Below the pieces are notes generated by a model. The model was not told where the DNA came from. It was given only the letters and a program-made list of their open reading frames with translations, and ran no database searches. 64,000 bases of DNA. Source: Io17-Chloro-G2 sp034420695. GTDB lineage: Bacteria; Chloroflexota; Dehalococcoidia; Lucifugimonadales; UBA3495. Every line of letters starts with the position of its first letter. Within the stretch, counting starts at the first letter, position 1. A program made the position numbers and the translations under genes. Below, piece by piece: positions 29,301 through 38,881 of the stretch. The stretch spans positions 1 through 64,000 of the forward strand of contig DAOULB010000051.1 of assembly GCA_034420695.1 (NCBI GenBank), written 5' to 3'.

Positions 29301-29786
29301 GGGCAGGGACGGGTTCAGGCGGGCCAGGGCGTCGCGCAGGCGGCGTTCCAATATCACCTGGCCATAGCCGGCCCGCTCGGCGCCGAGGGAGTCCGGGGCG
29401 ATGTCGGGGCCATGGGCGATCTGCCAGCCGAGGGTGGAGAGCCAGGCGAGGGCGGCCTGCTCGACGGTGGATTCGGAGATACTAGAGGCCACTCCTGCAG
29501 ATTCCGGTTGGCTACCTGGAATAAAGGAGGAAATGTCAGTTTCGAAGACTGAGTCAGGAACGAAGGACGAATTTAGAGGGATTGGTTGAGACATCCTACG
29601 GGTGATGACATTAAGTCCTTCCCATTTTCTTGGAATCTGTTCTCTTATTCGGTTATTATCACGACTAACATAGACAATCAGTCCTTCAACACCGTTAACA
29701 GTACCAATGCCAACGGCACGAAACCAAGGGAATTGGTCAAGGGAGGCCTGCAATGAAGTTGCGGCTTCCCTCACCTCGACACTCAT
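26346..29786 (-). CDS. hsdR: Type I restriction enzyme R subunit with an extra N-terminal protease-like domain
   Basis: An 1146-residue HsdR. The canonical protein begins near residue 104 (STVEQAALAWLSTLGW). The PD-(D/E)xK nuclease is D247...E261-x-K263 (IIELKNP). The translocase has Walker A QGSGKS (423-428) and a DEAH box at 528-531, and the C-terminal helical assembly domain follows. Residues 1-~100 are extra: AVGIGTVNGVEGLIVYVSRD...EGLNV resembles residues ~58-105 of the upstream protease. DNA coding for this extension is AT-rich, unlike the GC-rich remainder, with the change near 29470. The ATG overlaps the protease TGA (ATGA), indicating coupled translation. No stop or frameshift is seen. 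Confidence 0.95.
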   Translation of the reverse strand: MSVEVREAATSLQASLDQFPWFRAVGIGTVNGVEGLIVYVSRDNNRIREQIPRKWEGLNVITRRMSQPIPLNSSFVPDSVFETDISSFIPGSQPESAGVASSISESTVEQAALAWLSTLGWQIAHGPDIAPDSLGAERAGYGQVILERRLRDALARLNPSLPASALDDALRKLTQPAGAALEARNHSFHRMLVDGVNVEYRTNEGAIRGEQAQVIDFDHPDSNDWLAVNQFAVTENVNGNQNNRRPDVVLFVNGLPLGIIELKNPADEDATIWTAWQQLQTYQAELPTLFSMNEALIASDGLEARIGALTAGREWFKPWRTVSGERLADPNLTELQVMLEGVCQPERFLALLRDFIVFDDDGSGKLVKKMAGYHQYHAVRVAVGETLRAARTLAGEERGRYEAGQRPGGSPGDRRIGVVWHTQGSGKSLTMAFYAGAMVREPAMSNPTIVVLTDRNDLDDQLFTTFSRCRDLLRQPPVQAESRADLRDKLSVASGGVVFTTIQKFFPEEQGDSYPALSQRRNIVVIADEAHRSQYDFVDGFARHMRDALPNASFVGFTGTPIELQDANTRAVFGDYISIYDIQRSVEDGATVPIHYESRLAKLELDESEKPTIDPDFEEATEGEEIERKERLKTKWAQLEAVVGAGNRINQIAEDIVEHFEQRLEVLDGKAMVVCMSRRICVDLYNELLRLRPGWRDDDDSKGCIKVVMTGSASDPLEWQQHVRNKARREALANRFRDADDPFRIVLVRDMWLTGFDAPSLHTMYLDKPMRGHGLMQAIARVNRVFKDKPGGLVVDYLGLADDLRRALATYTESGGTGRTAIDKEEAVSVMLEKHDVCCSLFHGFDWSKWTTGTPQERLNLLPPAQEHILAQENGKDRCLAAVRELSQAFALAVPHSETFRIRDDVGFFQAVRAALSKRAEGEARPQEDLDLAVRQIVSRAVSSEGVIDIFAAAGLDKPDLSVLSDEFLAEVRGMPQRNLAVELLQKLLKGELATRRRSSLVQARSFAEMLEQTLRRYQNRAVEAAQVIEELIQLAREMREAASRGEALGLNEEELAFYDALETNDSAVQVLGDDTLRQIAQELVQTVRNNVTIDWTLRENVRAQLRVLVRRILRKHGYPPDKQEKATQTVLEQAEVLSEDWANQN

Positions 29787-30868
29787 ACCCCGTGATTGCC
29801 TAACAGTGTAAGGCCTAAATCGTTGAGAACGGTATCAATTGGAGCAATCCAAGCATAATCCCCTCTAGCACTTGAAGCAAAGAGGAGTCCTACGGCTGCG
29901 TCCCCACTCTCGGTCACCACAAGACTACCGGAATCCCCGGGGAGCGCAAATTGCTCTCCGTCATCGGCTCTTACTGTCCAGATGTCGGTAAACCAGACCG
30001 ACGCAGTGAAGTTAGTGTTCTTATAGGGCAAAGGCATTGGAGTTGGAATGAGTGCCTCCACGGTCCCGGAAGTCAAATCGGTCGTGCGTCCAACCTTCTT
30101 CACTCGGAGTCCTGAAAAGGGAGAGGTTGTCAGGACCGGAGTATCAAACCCGCTAGTGGCGTCCCCCTGCCAAGACGAGACTGATGTTTCGTCTGGGATA
30201 GTTGCCACCGCCGCGTCGCAACGAGCCAGGGGTACTAAGGTGGGAGTGCCACTACGCAATTCAACGATTCGGGAGTGACGGCAGAGCTGGCGCGGGGCAG
30301 GCATTTCAGGCCTTGCATCCATTGCACTAGGTGAAAGTATGGGCTGACCTACCGGAACATGATTGCAGGCGGCGAACACATGGTTATTGGACAGGGCCAT
30401 GACTATTCCGTTCGAATCTACCAATGCACCAAAGGTGCCTGAATAGTTTTCACCTGCAGGGGCACACGAGCTTCCACAGGCAATGCGACCATTATGCTCA
30501 TATACGTTTCCTCGGATGCCGGTGGCTGCAATTGCCTCAGGTCTGATGACAAGTCTACCCAAGTTGGTTACACGAATATCGACCCCTTCAATCTCCGTGG
30601 AGAGCCTGTCTAAACTTCGTTTGCTACCACGGGTTACGTAAATTTGTACAGCCTCCTCTTCTGCACCAAACGTATACCCTACGGACTGAATGGCCAAACC
30701 GGCAAACCCATATTCCGGTAAATTTGGAGAATCGAGGACAGTTGTCGCGGGAAGCATAGTGGCGACTGTACTTACATCCATAGCTGCTTTGGCCGCTTCG
30801 AAGTTGCCACCTCTCAAGAACTCGCCAGCGAGCCTTTCCGCCATTGTTTTTGCTTTTGATCCCGTCAT
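29783..30868 (-). CDS. Trypsin-like serine protease embedded in the type I RM operon
   Basis: A 361-residue chymotrypsin-fold protease without a signal peptide, so probably cytoplasmic. Triad candidates are H163 (LSNNHVFA), D218 (RCDAAVAT) and S313 (PGDSGSLV). KVGRTTDLTSGTV supplies the usual strand before the Ser subdomain. Residues ~52-108 form an N-terminal alpha/beta domain (SVGYTF...VQIYVTRG...IEGVDIRV), also seen in the HsdR extension. This pattern resembles Nal1-like trypsin families, but I cannot assign a substrate. ATG at 30868 with GGGAGA upstream. It lies 55 nt after hsdS, and its stop overlaps the hsdR start by 4 nt. The gene is AT-rich against the genome. Confidence 0.88.
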   Translation of the reverse strand: MTGSKAKTMAERLAGEFLRGGNFEAAKAAMDVSTVATMLPATTVLDSPNLPEYGFAGLAIQSVGYTFGAEEEAVQIYVTRGSKRSLDRLSTEIEGVDIRVTNLGRLVIRPEAIAATGIRGNVYEHNGRIACGSSCAPAGENYSGTFGALVDSNGIVMALSNNHVFAACNHVPVGQPILSPSAMDARPEMPAPRQLCRHSRIVELRSGTPTLVPLARCDAAVATIPDETSVSSWQGDATSGFDTPVLTTSPFSGLRVKKVGRTTDLTSGTVEALIPTPMPLPYKNTNFTASVWFTDIWTVRADDGEQFALPGDSGSLVVTESGDAAVGLLFASSARGDYAWIAPIDTVLNDLGLTLLGNHGV

Positions 30869-30923
30869 TTGGTCTCCCGTCTCTTGCGAATATTAGCATG
30901 TCCTAGTCCGCGACCCTGTTAGT

Positions 30924-32198
30924 TTATTCCAACCTCACTTCCCCCGACACCAATTTCGGCAGCAGCGCATCCCGTTGGGCGGTGAGGGTGCGAGAAGACC
31001 GTTCATTTTCGACCATCTTCCGATGGATACCGTTCGCCACAGCATGGTAATGTTCCATTAATGGCTTAGGGGGTACCGATAGCAGTATCTGGCGGAAATT
31101 GGACTTGCTGATCTCCAAGAACGTCGAGCCGTTGGCGTGGTTCACAATCTCTTCGATGGAAGCTCTACACCATTGAAGCAGGAAGAGATTCGAGACAGGG
31201 TGGATGGGCATCATTGCAATGAACCCTTGGTTCACGGCTACCGGCACTTCGTTGATGGCGAGATAGCCAATAGGAGCTCTAGACGAAAGTAGTACAGTAC
31301 CCTCCGGTAGGAGTCCAGAACTGATACGTGCCAATCCAGCATCGGTAACCTTTCGCTCTGTTTGTAGCAACACTGGCACTGACAGAACAGAAAGATCCTT
31401 GGGAGTTGCCCAGGAATGGCAGCCCTCGTCCCAATATTCCGCCATCTTGGTGCTCGGAGTTGAGCCACCCGCGATAGTTGCTACTTCTCCTACCGTTATA
31501 ACCTCCCACCCCTCGGGTATCTCTCCTAGTTCCGAGGGTACCAGGCGGTTGGGGAAGAGGTCCCAGAGGTACGGGGGGAGGTAGGGTTCCCGGCCCTCCA
31601 GCTTGGCGCGGACGGGGCCGAAGTTGACGAACCAGTCTTGGAAGATGGCCCGGGCCATGGCCTCCAGGGTCTGGTTCATCCGGCGGTTCAGTTCGATTTT
31701 GTCGTCCAGGGTACCGAGGATGTGGGCGATGTCGCGTTGTTCGGAGAGGGGCGGGAGAGGAACTGTCACGTGGTCAAGCGATTCCACCGGGACTCTCTGC
31801 CGACCGGAAGTGCCAGTCATCTGCCCAATAGCATAATTGCGGACTTCTTCCCACCGGGTCAGGTAATAGGCAAAATCGTTGTCCGTAACGCCAGGACATC
31901 CTCGAATGACAATAAACTCCGTTGACCCATGAGCAACTTCAATGCTGTTGTTGGCGCAGTAGCGGGCAATCTTTCCGTTTTCCAAGCAAGGGGTGATACG
32001 GGCCATCAAAGTGTCGCCACTTTGGAACCTGGAACCGCTACCCCTAAACTCTTTTTGCTCAGATGGATAGACACCGCGGGAATCCCCGTTTACTGCCGCC
32101 ATATCGACAAAGGGATAAACGCTGCCGCGCTCAAGACGAGTCGGTGGATTGATTAGCACGGCATCGCTGAAGGGGATTTCCCGCCACGCCCCACTCAT
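30924..32198 (-). CDS. hsdS: Type I restriction specificity subunit S
   Basis: A 424-residue HsdS with two target recognition domains. TRD1 is ~5-165, then the conserved central coiled coil VPLPPLSEQRDIAHILGTLDDKIELNRRMNQTLEAMARAIF; TRD2 is ~225-385, followed by the distal helix ending in TLTAQRDALLPKLVSGEVRLE. The two TRD-coding segments are visibly AT-richer than the conserved central segment (about 31510-31760), as expected when TRDs are exchanged. I chose ATG at 32198 (MSGAWREIPF), with GGGAGG just upstream, because a longer frame overlaps the small upstream ORF. It determines the bipartite target sequence, which cannot be read from the protein. Confidence 0.93.
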   Translation of the reverse strand: MSGAWREIPFSDAVLINPPTRLERGSVYPFVDMAAVNGDSRGVYPSEQKEFRGSGSRFQSGDTLMARITPCLENGKIARYCANNSIEVAHGSTEFIVIRGCPGVTDNDFAYYLTRWEEVRNYAIGQMTGTSGRQRVPVESLDHVTVPLPPLSEQRDIAHILGTLDDKIELNRRMNQTLEAMARAIFQDWFVNFGPVRAKLEGREPYLPPYLWDLFPNRLVPSELGEIPEGWEVITVGEVATIAGGSTPSTKMAEYWDEGCHSWATPKDLSVLSVPVLLQTERKVTDAGLARISSGLLPEGTVLLSSRAPIGYLAINEVPVAVNQGFIAMMPIHPVSNLFLLQWCRASIEEIVNHANGSTFLEISKSNFRQILLSVPPKPLMEHYHAVANGIHRKMVENERSSRTLTAQRDALLPKLVSGEVRLE

Positions 32199-32214
32199 GT
32201 CCTCCCTCACTATC

Positions 32215-32454
32215 CTAATCTTTCCAAGGCCGGTGCAGGACCAAGGCGTTGACGGTGGTGCTGCCTTGGCTTCGACTGTCTTCGGCGTCCCGGTGCCGCC
32301 CTTCCCACCATTTCTCACCGGCGTCCAACCTGATTTCCTTCACGGAGACGAGATGTGCATCCAGGTCGTCGTAGCCGTCTTCATAGCCGTTTACTACTAC
32401 GCGGAGGTGGGGCGGGTAGGTTGCCAGGAGTTGAACGAGCTCATCTACGGTCAT
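32215..32454 (-). CDS. Small acidic protein of unknown function within the RM operon
   Basis: A 79-residue product starting MTVDELVQLLATYPPHLRVVVNGYEDGYDDLDAHLVSV. The opening pattern (helix, then strand with G-x-E-x-G-Y-D-D) recurs in small hypothetical proteins found in variable genomic regions, but no function is known to me. It is acidic in its middle part. ATG at 32454; a GAGGAG site lies 12 nt upstream, rather far. It ends 16 nt before hsdS and starts 53 nt after the HTH gene, so it is in the operon. Confidence 0.6.
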   Translation of the reverse strand: MTVDELVQLLATYPPHLRVVVNGYEDGYDDLDAHLVSVKEIRLDAGEKWWEGRHRDAEDSRSQGSTTVNALVLHRPWKD

Positions 32455-32507
32455 GGCTGAGTTATGCTCCTCGTAGTGACCGCGTCCCGGTTCTTGCAAT
32501 CTTGGGG

Positions 32508-32891
32508 TTAGTCCGGGAGTTGGCGGTCTGCGGGCGGCGGCTGAAGCAGCGTCTTCGGGGATATGTCCAAGTGTTTGTGCAGCGCCCTGGCCATCTGAAT
32601 GGTGATGTCTCTCCGGCCAGACAGCACTTCGGCCACTTTGCGCCGGCTGCCAACCCAGGGTATGAGGTCGTCCGGGGTCAAACCCCGCTGCTCCATTTGG
32701 AATTCAATGGCACTGGCGACGCTGGGCAGCCCGATGGGATAGTGCTTATCCTCGTATAGTTCTACCAGGTCGCTTATTGCCAGAAGTTCCATTGCTTCCG
32801 GGGTTCCCTCTTCGCAATCAAGCAACTCTTCAATACGAGCCAGCCCAGCGTTGTATTCTTCTTCGGTCTGCACTTTCATAATCTTGAACAT
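32508..32891 (-). CDS. HigA-like helix-turn-helix protein
   Basis: A 127-residue protein resembling HigA-type antitoxins. Residues 1-50 are a helical region typical of this group (TEEEYNAGLARIEELLD...ELLAISDLVELYEDKHYP); residues ~55-115 are an XRE-like HTH (ASAIEFQMEQRGLTPDDLIPWVGSRRKVAEVLSGRRDITIQMARALHKHL). No HigB-like toxin is adjacent; the following small ORF is not recognisably HigB. It may act as the operon regulator. ATG at 32891, with a second in-frame ATG four codons later. It begins 67 nt after hsdM. Confidence 0.82.
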   Translation of the reverse strand: MFKIMKVQTEEEYNAGLARIEELLDCEEGTPEAMELLAISDLVELYEDKHYPIGLPSVASAIEFQMEQRGLTPDDLIPWVGSRRKVAEVLSGRRDITIQMARALHKHLDISPKTLLQPPPADRQLPD

Positions 32892-32958
32892 GGCGGCCTG
32901 CTACACTCTCCTGGCACGTAGCGGTGTGCGTCTTGCGATTATCCGCATACACTGGAAA

Positions 32959-34617
<1,659 letters not shown>

Positions 34618-34665
34618 GGGACTGTCCTCCTATGGCTGCCCTTGTTTCAACGGCTGCCTGCTCTG

Positions 34666-35718
34666 TCAGCCCCGGAGGAGGGGCATTACTTCCTGGCTGA
34701 GGAGATGGAGGGACTCACGGGTTTTTTCGGGGGACATGAGGCCGCGGTTGGTGAGCATGAGGTTGCGGATTCCGGCTTCCCGCATCTGGGAGAGTTGTTC
34801 GGCCACGCGCTGCGGCCCGCCGATGATGTTTTCCGGGGCGTCGGGGTCGGGAGTAGCGGCGTAGCCCTCGGGTCCCAGGGGCGGGACTTGGCGCTCCATG
34901 GGGTATTCGGCGGGGTTCCAGCGGGTTCGGTAGTCCTGTATTTTGCTGAAGGCTTGGTACTGGGCGGGGAGAAACTCGTTCAGGGCTTCGGCGTCGGTGG
35001 GGGCTAGGTGCATCTCGCGCCAGACCCAGACTTGGTCGAGGTTGGCCTCGATGCGCTGGTCGTCGAAACCGGCCTCGGCCATGGTGTCCCGATACAGGCG
35101 GATGGCGGCGGCGGTGGCGTTGGTGGAGCGGCCCCGGAGCAGGATGGGACGGCCGATGCGGGCCATGGCCTTGATGGATTCTTCGTTGAGGCAGGCGCGG
35201 GCCAGGCGGGGGTGGGGCTTCTGGTAGGGCCGGGGGCGCACCGAGGGAAAGGAGGCTTGGTAGTGCTTGCCCTTGAACTCGACGTTGTCGGTGGTCCAGG
35301 CCTTGACCAGCAGTTCTTCGGCCTCTTCCATTTGCTCCAGGCCCAGCCGGGGGTTGGTGCCGAAGCCGATGTACTCGAAGGCGTTGTAGTTGGAGCCCTT
35401 GGCGGTGCCCACGATCAGGCGGCCCCGGCAGAGGTTGTCGAGGAGGGCGGTCTGGGTGGCGACCCGGACAGGGTTGTGGAGGGGGAGTTCCAGGATGCCG
35501 AAGCCTATTTCGACGCGCTGGGTCTTGACGGCCAGGGCGCTGGCGAAGACCAGAGGGTCGCCGTAGACGCACTCGCCGGTGAAGTAGTGCTCGGCCAGCC
35601 AGATGGCGTCGAAGCCCAGCTCTTCGACAAGCTCGGCTTCGGCCAGGCACTGCTGGACTTCCTCCTCGTCGCGGGAGTCGTCGAACTTCATGGGGTAGAA
35701 AAAGTGACCGAAGCGCAT
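34666..35718 (-). CDS. LLM-class flavin-dependent oxidoreductase
   Basis: A 350-residue luciferase-like monooxygenase: MRFGHFFYPMKFDDS at the N-terminus, FDAIWLAEHYFTGE, GILELPLHNPVRVA, CRGRLIVGTAKGSNYNAFEYIGF and a QRVAEQLSQMREAGIRNLML C-terminal motif. It needs reduced FMN from another enzyme. ATG at 35718 chosen for GGAG 5 nt upstream; an upstream in-frame GTG/TTG extension is not conserved in look. It is on the same strand as hsdM but functionally unrelated in appearance. It differs from the LLM protein at 5033-6169 throughout most of its length. Confidence 0.88.
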   Translation of the reverse strand: MRFGHFFYPMKFDDSRDEEEVQQCLAEAELVEELGFDAIWLAEHYFTGECVYGDPLVFASALAVKTQRVEIGFGILELPLHNPVRVATQTALLDNLCRGRLIVGTAKGSNYNAFEYIGFGTNPRLGLEQMEEAEELLVKAWTTDNVEFKGKHYQASFPSVRPRPYQKPHPRLARACLNEESIKAMARIGRPILLRGRSTNATAAAIRLYRDTMAEAGFDDQRIEANLDQVWVWREMHLAPTDAEALNEFLPAQYQAFSKIQDYRTRWNPAEYPMERQVPPLGPEGYAATPDPDAPENIIGGPQRVAEQLSQMREAGIRNLMLTNRGLMSPEKTRESLHLLSQEVMPLLRG

Positions 35719-36498
35719 GGCGGCTCCAACCTGAGCCGGGTGATTCACCCGGCGCGGAATCCGTGGCGGCGGCGCGAGTATAAGCCCGGCCTGTGAGTGG
35801 CTTCAACCGGGCTGGCCTAAGGCCTTGCGAGGATATCTGCGGCTTGGGCCCCAGACGAAGGCGGCGGAAAGGACACGGCCTGCGGCCAGCAACGAGATGG
35901 GGCGTGAGAACAAGGTATTCAGGGTATTGCTTGGACTCAGGCTTTGAGTGCCTGGTCTGGGGAAGGTTGCGGGTACTTGGAGGAAGGGAGGTAATTCCGG
36001 CTGGGCGGGAGTCGGTCCTGTCCTAATTTGTCGCTGAAACTACACGGTTTGTCGTTGTTTTGGGCGGATTTGTCATCGTTTTGGTACAGTTTGTCACGGT
36101 TTGTCGTAGCTGGCAGCTTTGAAATTCTCGGATTTTGCGACAAAAGTGGACATTTCGATCTTCAAGGGGTTGCTCCAAGCTGGACCGGCAAAGGGTTCTG
36201 ATACTCATGGCAACATCCATTTTACAGAGGCAGGGACGTGGAAGGAAAGGGCCAGGTGTCAGTAAAAGCACCGAAGAGGGGATTCAGCGGGGCAAGCAAG
36301 CCAGGCGGTTAACCTGCGGGCCAGACAGCACAAGCGGTCACAGGGCACTATCGGTGCAATCTAAGGGGACGGGGATGAGACGCCGGACATTGTTGGCACC
36401 TGTGCGCCAACTTATAATGGCCGCGACCGAGCTCTACACAGGGCCAAGGCAGGGCCAACGCAGAGGGGCTTGGAAAATCTGAGAGAGAGGACAGTCGA
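35719..36498. other. 780-nt intergenic region with a phased repeat array
   Basis: No supported gene. Small frames here are repeats or low-complexity. The centre carries the 21-bp array at 36027-36105 described separately; 36139 has an oppositely oriented GACAAAA. The flanks show nothing else I can interpret. Confidence 0.5.
36027..36105. repeat. Array of TTTGTC motifs with 21-bp helical phasing
   Basis: TTTGTC begins at 36027, 36048, 36069 and 36090 (exactly 21 bp apart, two helical turns) and again at 36100 (10 bp, one turn). The longer word CACGGTTTGTCG occurs at 36043-36054 and 36096-36106 with slight change. All sites would face the same side of the helix, as in iterons or regulator arrays. 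Confidence 0.7.
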
Positions 36499-37380
36499 AT
36501 GACGACGTCACGGGGAGTCCTGCAGGGGAGAATCGCCATGGTAACCGGGGCGGGCAGCCCCATAGGCATGGGGCGTTCCATCACCACCGGGTTGGTGCGG
36601 GCGGGGGCACGGGTGGCGATGCTGGACGTGAACGAGGAGTGGCTGGAGCAGTCGGCCAACGACCTGCGGGAGATTGGCGGCGACGATGCAGTGCTGCCCA
36701 TTGTGACCGACGTGACTGACCCGGAGTCGGCGGGCGAGGCCGTGCGGCGGACCATCGGCGAGATGGGCGGGCTGCACATCCTGGTGAACAACGCGGGCAT
36801 CAACCTGCGGTCGGGCGGGCTAACCGCGGCGCCGGGCGAGGCGGGCCGGCGGACCGACTTCTGGAGCATAGAGCCGGCGGGCTGGCTGCGGGTCATTGCG
36901 GTCAACCTGAGCGGCCCCTTCATCATGGCCCAGGCGGCAGCGGGGCACATGGTGGAACAGGGGTTCGGGCGGATCATCGGCGTGACGACCAGCATGGACA
37001 CTATGTGGCGCAAGGGAGGCGCTCCCTACGGTCCCTCCAAGGCGGGGCACGAGGCTTTAGTGGCGATCATGGCGCAGGACTTGGAGGGGACGGGGGTGAC
37101 CGCCAACGTCCTGACTCCGGGCGGGGCTACGTCGACTAACATGGTGACGCCGCCGGAGGGTGCCGGGCGAGAGAGCCTGATACAGCCGGAGGTGATGCAG
37201 GCGCCGGCGGTGTGGATAGCCTCGGACGATGCCAAGGACTGGACCGGGCGGCGCATCATCGCCTACCACTGGGACGAATCGCTGCCCTTGGAGGAGCGGT
37301 TGGAGAAGTGCGGGGCGCCGGCGGCATGGCCACAGTTGGGGATACAGGCGGTGCACCCGGACTGGTTTGGGCGGGGGTAG
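36499..37380 (+). CDS. Short-chain dehydrogenase/reductase
   Basis: A 293-residue SDR. Cofactor motif TGAGSPIGMG (~14-23), NNAG (~98-101), active-site Ser in VTTSMDT, YGPSK with catalytic Tyr and Lys. LDVNEE after strand 2 has an acidic residue, favouring NAD(H). The C-terminus (~240-293) is longer than usual, with DDAKDWTGRRIIAYHWDES. ATG at 36499 with a weak GAGAGGAC site. Substrate unknown; it stands alone between the repeat array and the HD gene. Confidence 0.92.
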   Translation: MTTSRGVLQGRIAMVTGAGSPIGMGRSITTGLVRAGARVAMLDVNEEWLEQSANDLREIGGDDAVLPIVTDVTDPESAGEAVRRTIGEMGGLHILVNNAGINLRSGGLTAAPGEAGRRTDFWSIEPAGWLRVIAVNLSGPFIMAQAAAGHMVEQGFGRIIGVTTSMDTMWRKGGAPYGPSKAGHEALVAIMAQDLEGTGVTANVLTPGGATSTNMVTPPEGAGRESLIQPEVMQAPAVWIASDDAKDWTGRRIIAYHWDESLPLEERLEKCGAPAAWPQLGIQAVHPDWFGRG

Positions 37381-37505
37381 GCGGGGGTGGGGTGGAGGTT
37401 GGGAGGGCCTAGGGGGTCACTCAAGTTCATGCTAAACAAAAGAATGCGGCGATATCTTAATGACTATCGGAGGTATCGCGATTCCCTTAATCTAGGTTAT
37501 TCTCT

Positions 37506-38867
37506 ATGTCCAGTACTCAGTTTGTAACCATATCTTATTGCTTAACAGTCATCTTTATGACATTGCCAGAACCCGAGACTACATTTAGGGATCCGATTCA
37601 CGGATATATTGGTGTCTATGATTGGGAAAGGAAAATTGTGGACTTACCCGTTTTCCAACGGTTGCGTGGAATCAGACAATTGGGGCTATCCTCCTACGTA
37701 TATCATGGAGCTGAACACACCAGATTTGGCCACTCATTGGGAGTGATGCATCTAGCCGGGAGATTAGTGGAGAGGATATTAAGACGCCCAAACCACAGGG
37801 AAATTCTTAAAGACCGCCAGGAGTGGAACGAGGGCAAGTTCGAAGAGAAGATCGACCAAATAATCTTGGAGACCCGTTTAGCCGGACTACTGCATGACAT
37901 AGGGCATGCGCCCTTTTCACATACAGGCGAGAGCGCTCTGTTTCCTGACAACAAGAGACATGAAAATTACGGTGAAGAGATTCTTCTATCTCCTGATTTA
38001 GATATTGGGCGAATAATTGACATTGATTTGAAGGATTTTGGAGTTACTAAGGAGCGGGTCGCCCAAATTTTGAGCGAGACTGGCATATACGAAGTTGGAT
38101 TCGTCAGAGAATTGATCTCGAGTGTGTGGGACGTCGACAAAATGGACTACCTGCTCCGCGATTCTTTGTATTGCGGTGTCAGGTATGGTCTATATGACCT
38201 AGATAGGATTATTGATTCCGTAACACTTTACGACGAGAACCCCGACGGCGTGCTCAGACTTGGGATGGAGTACGGAGGCATACACGCGATTGAGGGGTTC
38301 ATCTTAGCCAGGTATTTCATGTTTACGCAGGTGTACTTTCATGCCGTCCGCCGAGCCTACGACCTGATACTCACCGATTTTATAGCTGAGCTCTTGGGAG
38401 AGGCTTCAGGGTCAAATCGCTATCCTGAAAGTCTGACTGAATACCTCAGTTGGAACGACTGGAGGGTATTGGCTGAACTGCAACAGCGTATGGACGGTAG
38501 CTCCGAAAACTTGGCCTGGAGACTAGCGACTAGACACCACCCAAAGCCTGTGTACGAGACTGCAGACCACGCCGATCCATTCGTCGTCTCGAGCGCAATG
38601 GCCAGACTGCCTCAGGCCCTTGGACAAAGGTTCCCGGAGGTCAAAATCTGGACTGACAGGGCAAGTGACCATCCGGAACGATTCAGAATGGGCGATGAGA
38701 GTTGGCCAGTTAGAGAATCAAGTGGCCGCTGGCTGTCCCTCACCAGTCTATCTAGGGCATTAGCTGGGCTGGAAGAGATAAGGCGATTTAGAGTATACGC
38801 TGACGTTCGCCGGGACGAGCAGTTGAGAAGTGAAATCGAAACCTTCTGTCGCAATGAGTTGGCCTAG
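37506..38867 (+). CDS. HD-domain dNTP triphosphohydrolase-like protein
   Basis: A 453-residue SAMHD1/dGTPase-type HD protein: FRDPIHGYIGV near the N-terminus, H71 in AEHTRFGHSLGVMHLA, the HD pair H130-D131 in LLHDIGHAPFSH, and D211 in WDVDKMDYLLRD, together the four metal ligands. Family members hydrolyse dNTPs to nucleoside plus triphosphate; B. subtilis YwfO is a similar protein. ATG at 37506 or, more likely judging by conservation, 37557 (MTLPEPETTFRDPI). Neither has a strong ribosome site. The gene is AT-richer than the flanking SDR gene, suggesting transfer. It is directly followed by the YwgA-like gene. Confidence 0.9.
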   Translation: MSSTQFVTISYCLTVIFMTLPEPETTFRDPIHGYIGVYDWERKIVDLPVFQRLRGIRQLGLSSYVYHGAEHTRFGHSLGVMHLAGRLVERILRRPNHREILKDRQEWNEGKFEEKIDQIILETRLAGLLHDIGHAPFSHTGESALFPDNKRHENYGEEILLSPDLDIGRIIDIDLKDFGVTKERVAQILSETGIYEVGFVRELISSVWDVDKMDYLLRDSLYCGVRYGLYDLDRIIDSVTLYDENPDGVLRLGMEYGGIHAIEGFILARYFMFTQVYFHAVRRAYDLILTDFIAELLGEASGSNRYPESLTEYLSWNDWRVLAELQQRMDGSSENLAWRLATRHHPKPVYETADHADPFVVSSAMARLPQALGQRFPEVKIWTDRASDHPERFRMGDESWPVRESSGRWLSLTSLSRALAGLEEIRRFRVYADVRRDEQLRSEIETFCRNELA

Positions 38868-38881
38868 AGGTGGGGCAGGCA

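Noticed and set aside
27006..29552. An 848-codon plus-strand open frame antisense to hsdR
   Set aside because: It is GC-rich, low-complexity Gly/Val/Ala and has no domain; it is the mirror frame of a conserved HsdR.
35937..36143. A 68-codon minus-strand frame encoding a DK-repeat peptide across the 21-bp array
   Set aside because: No ribosome site, TTG start, and the peptide repeat is a direct result of the 21-bp DNA repeat.
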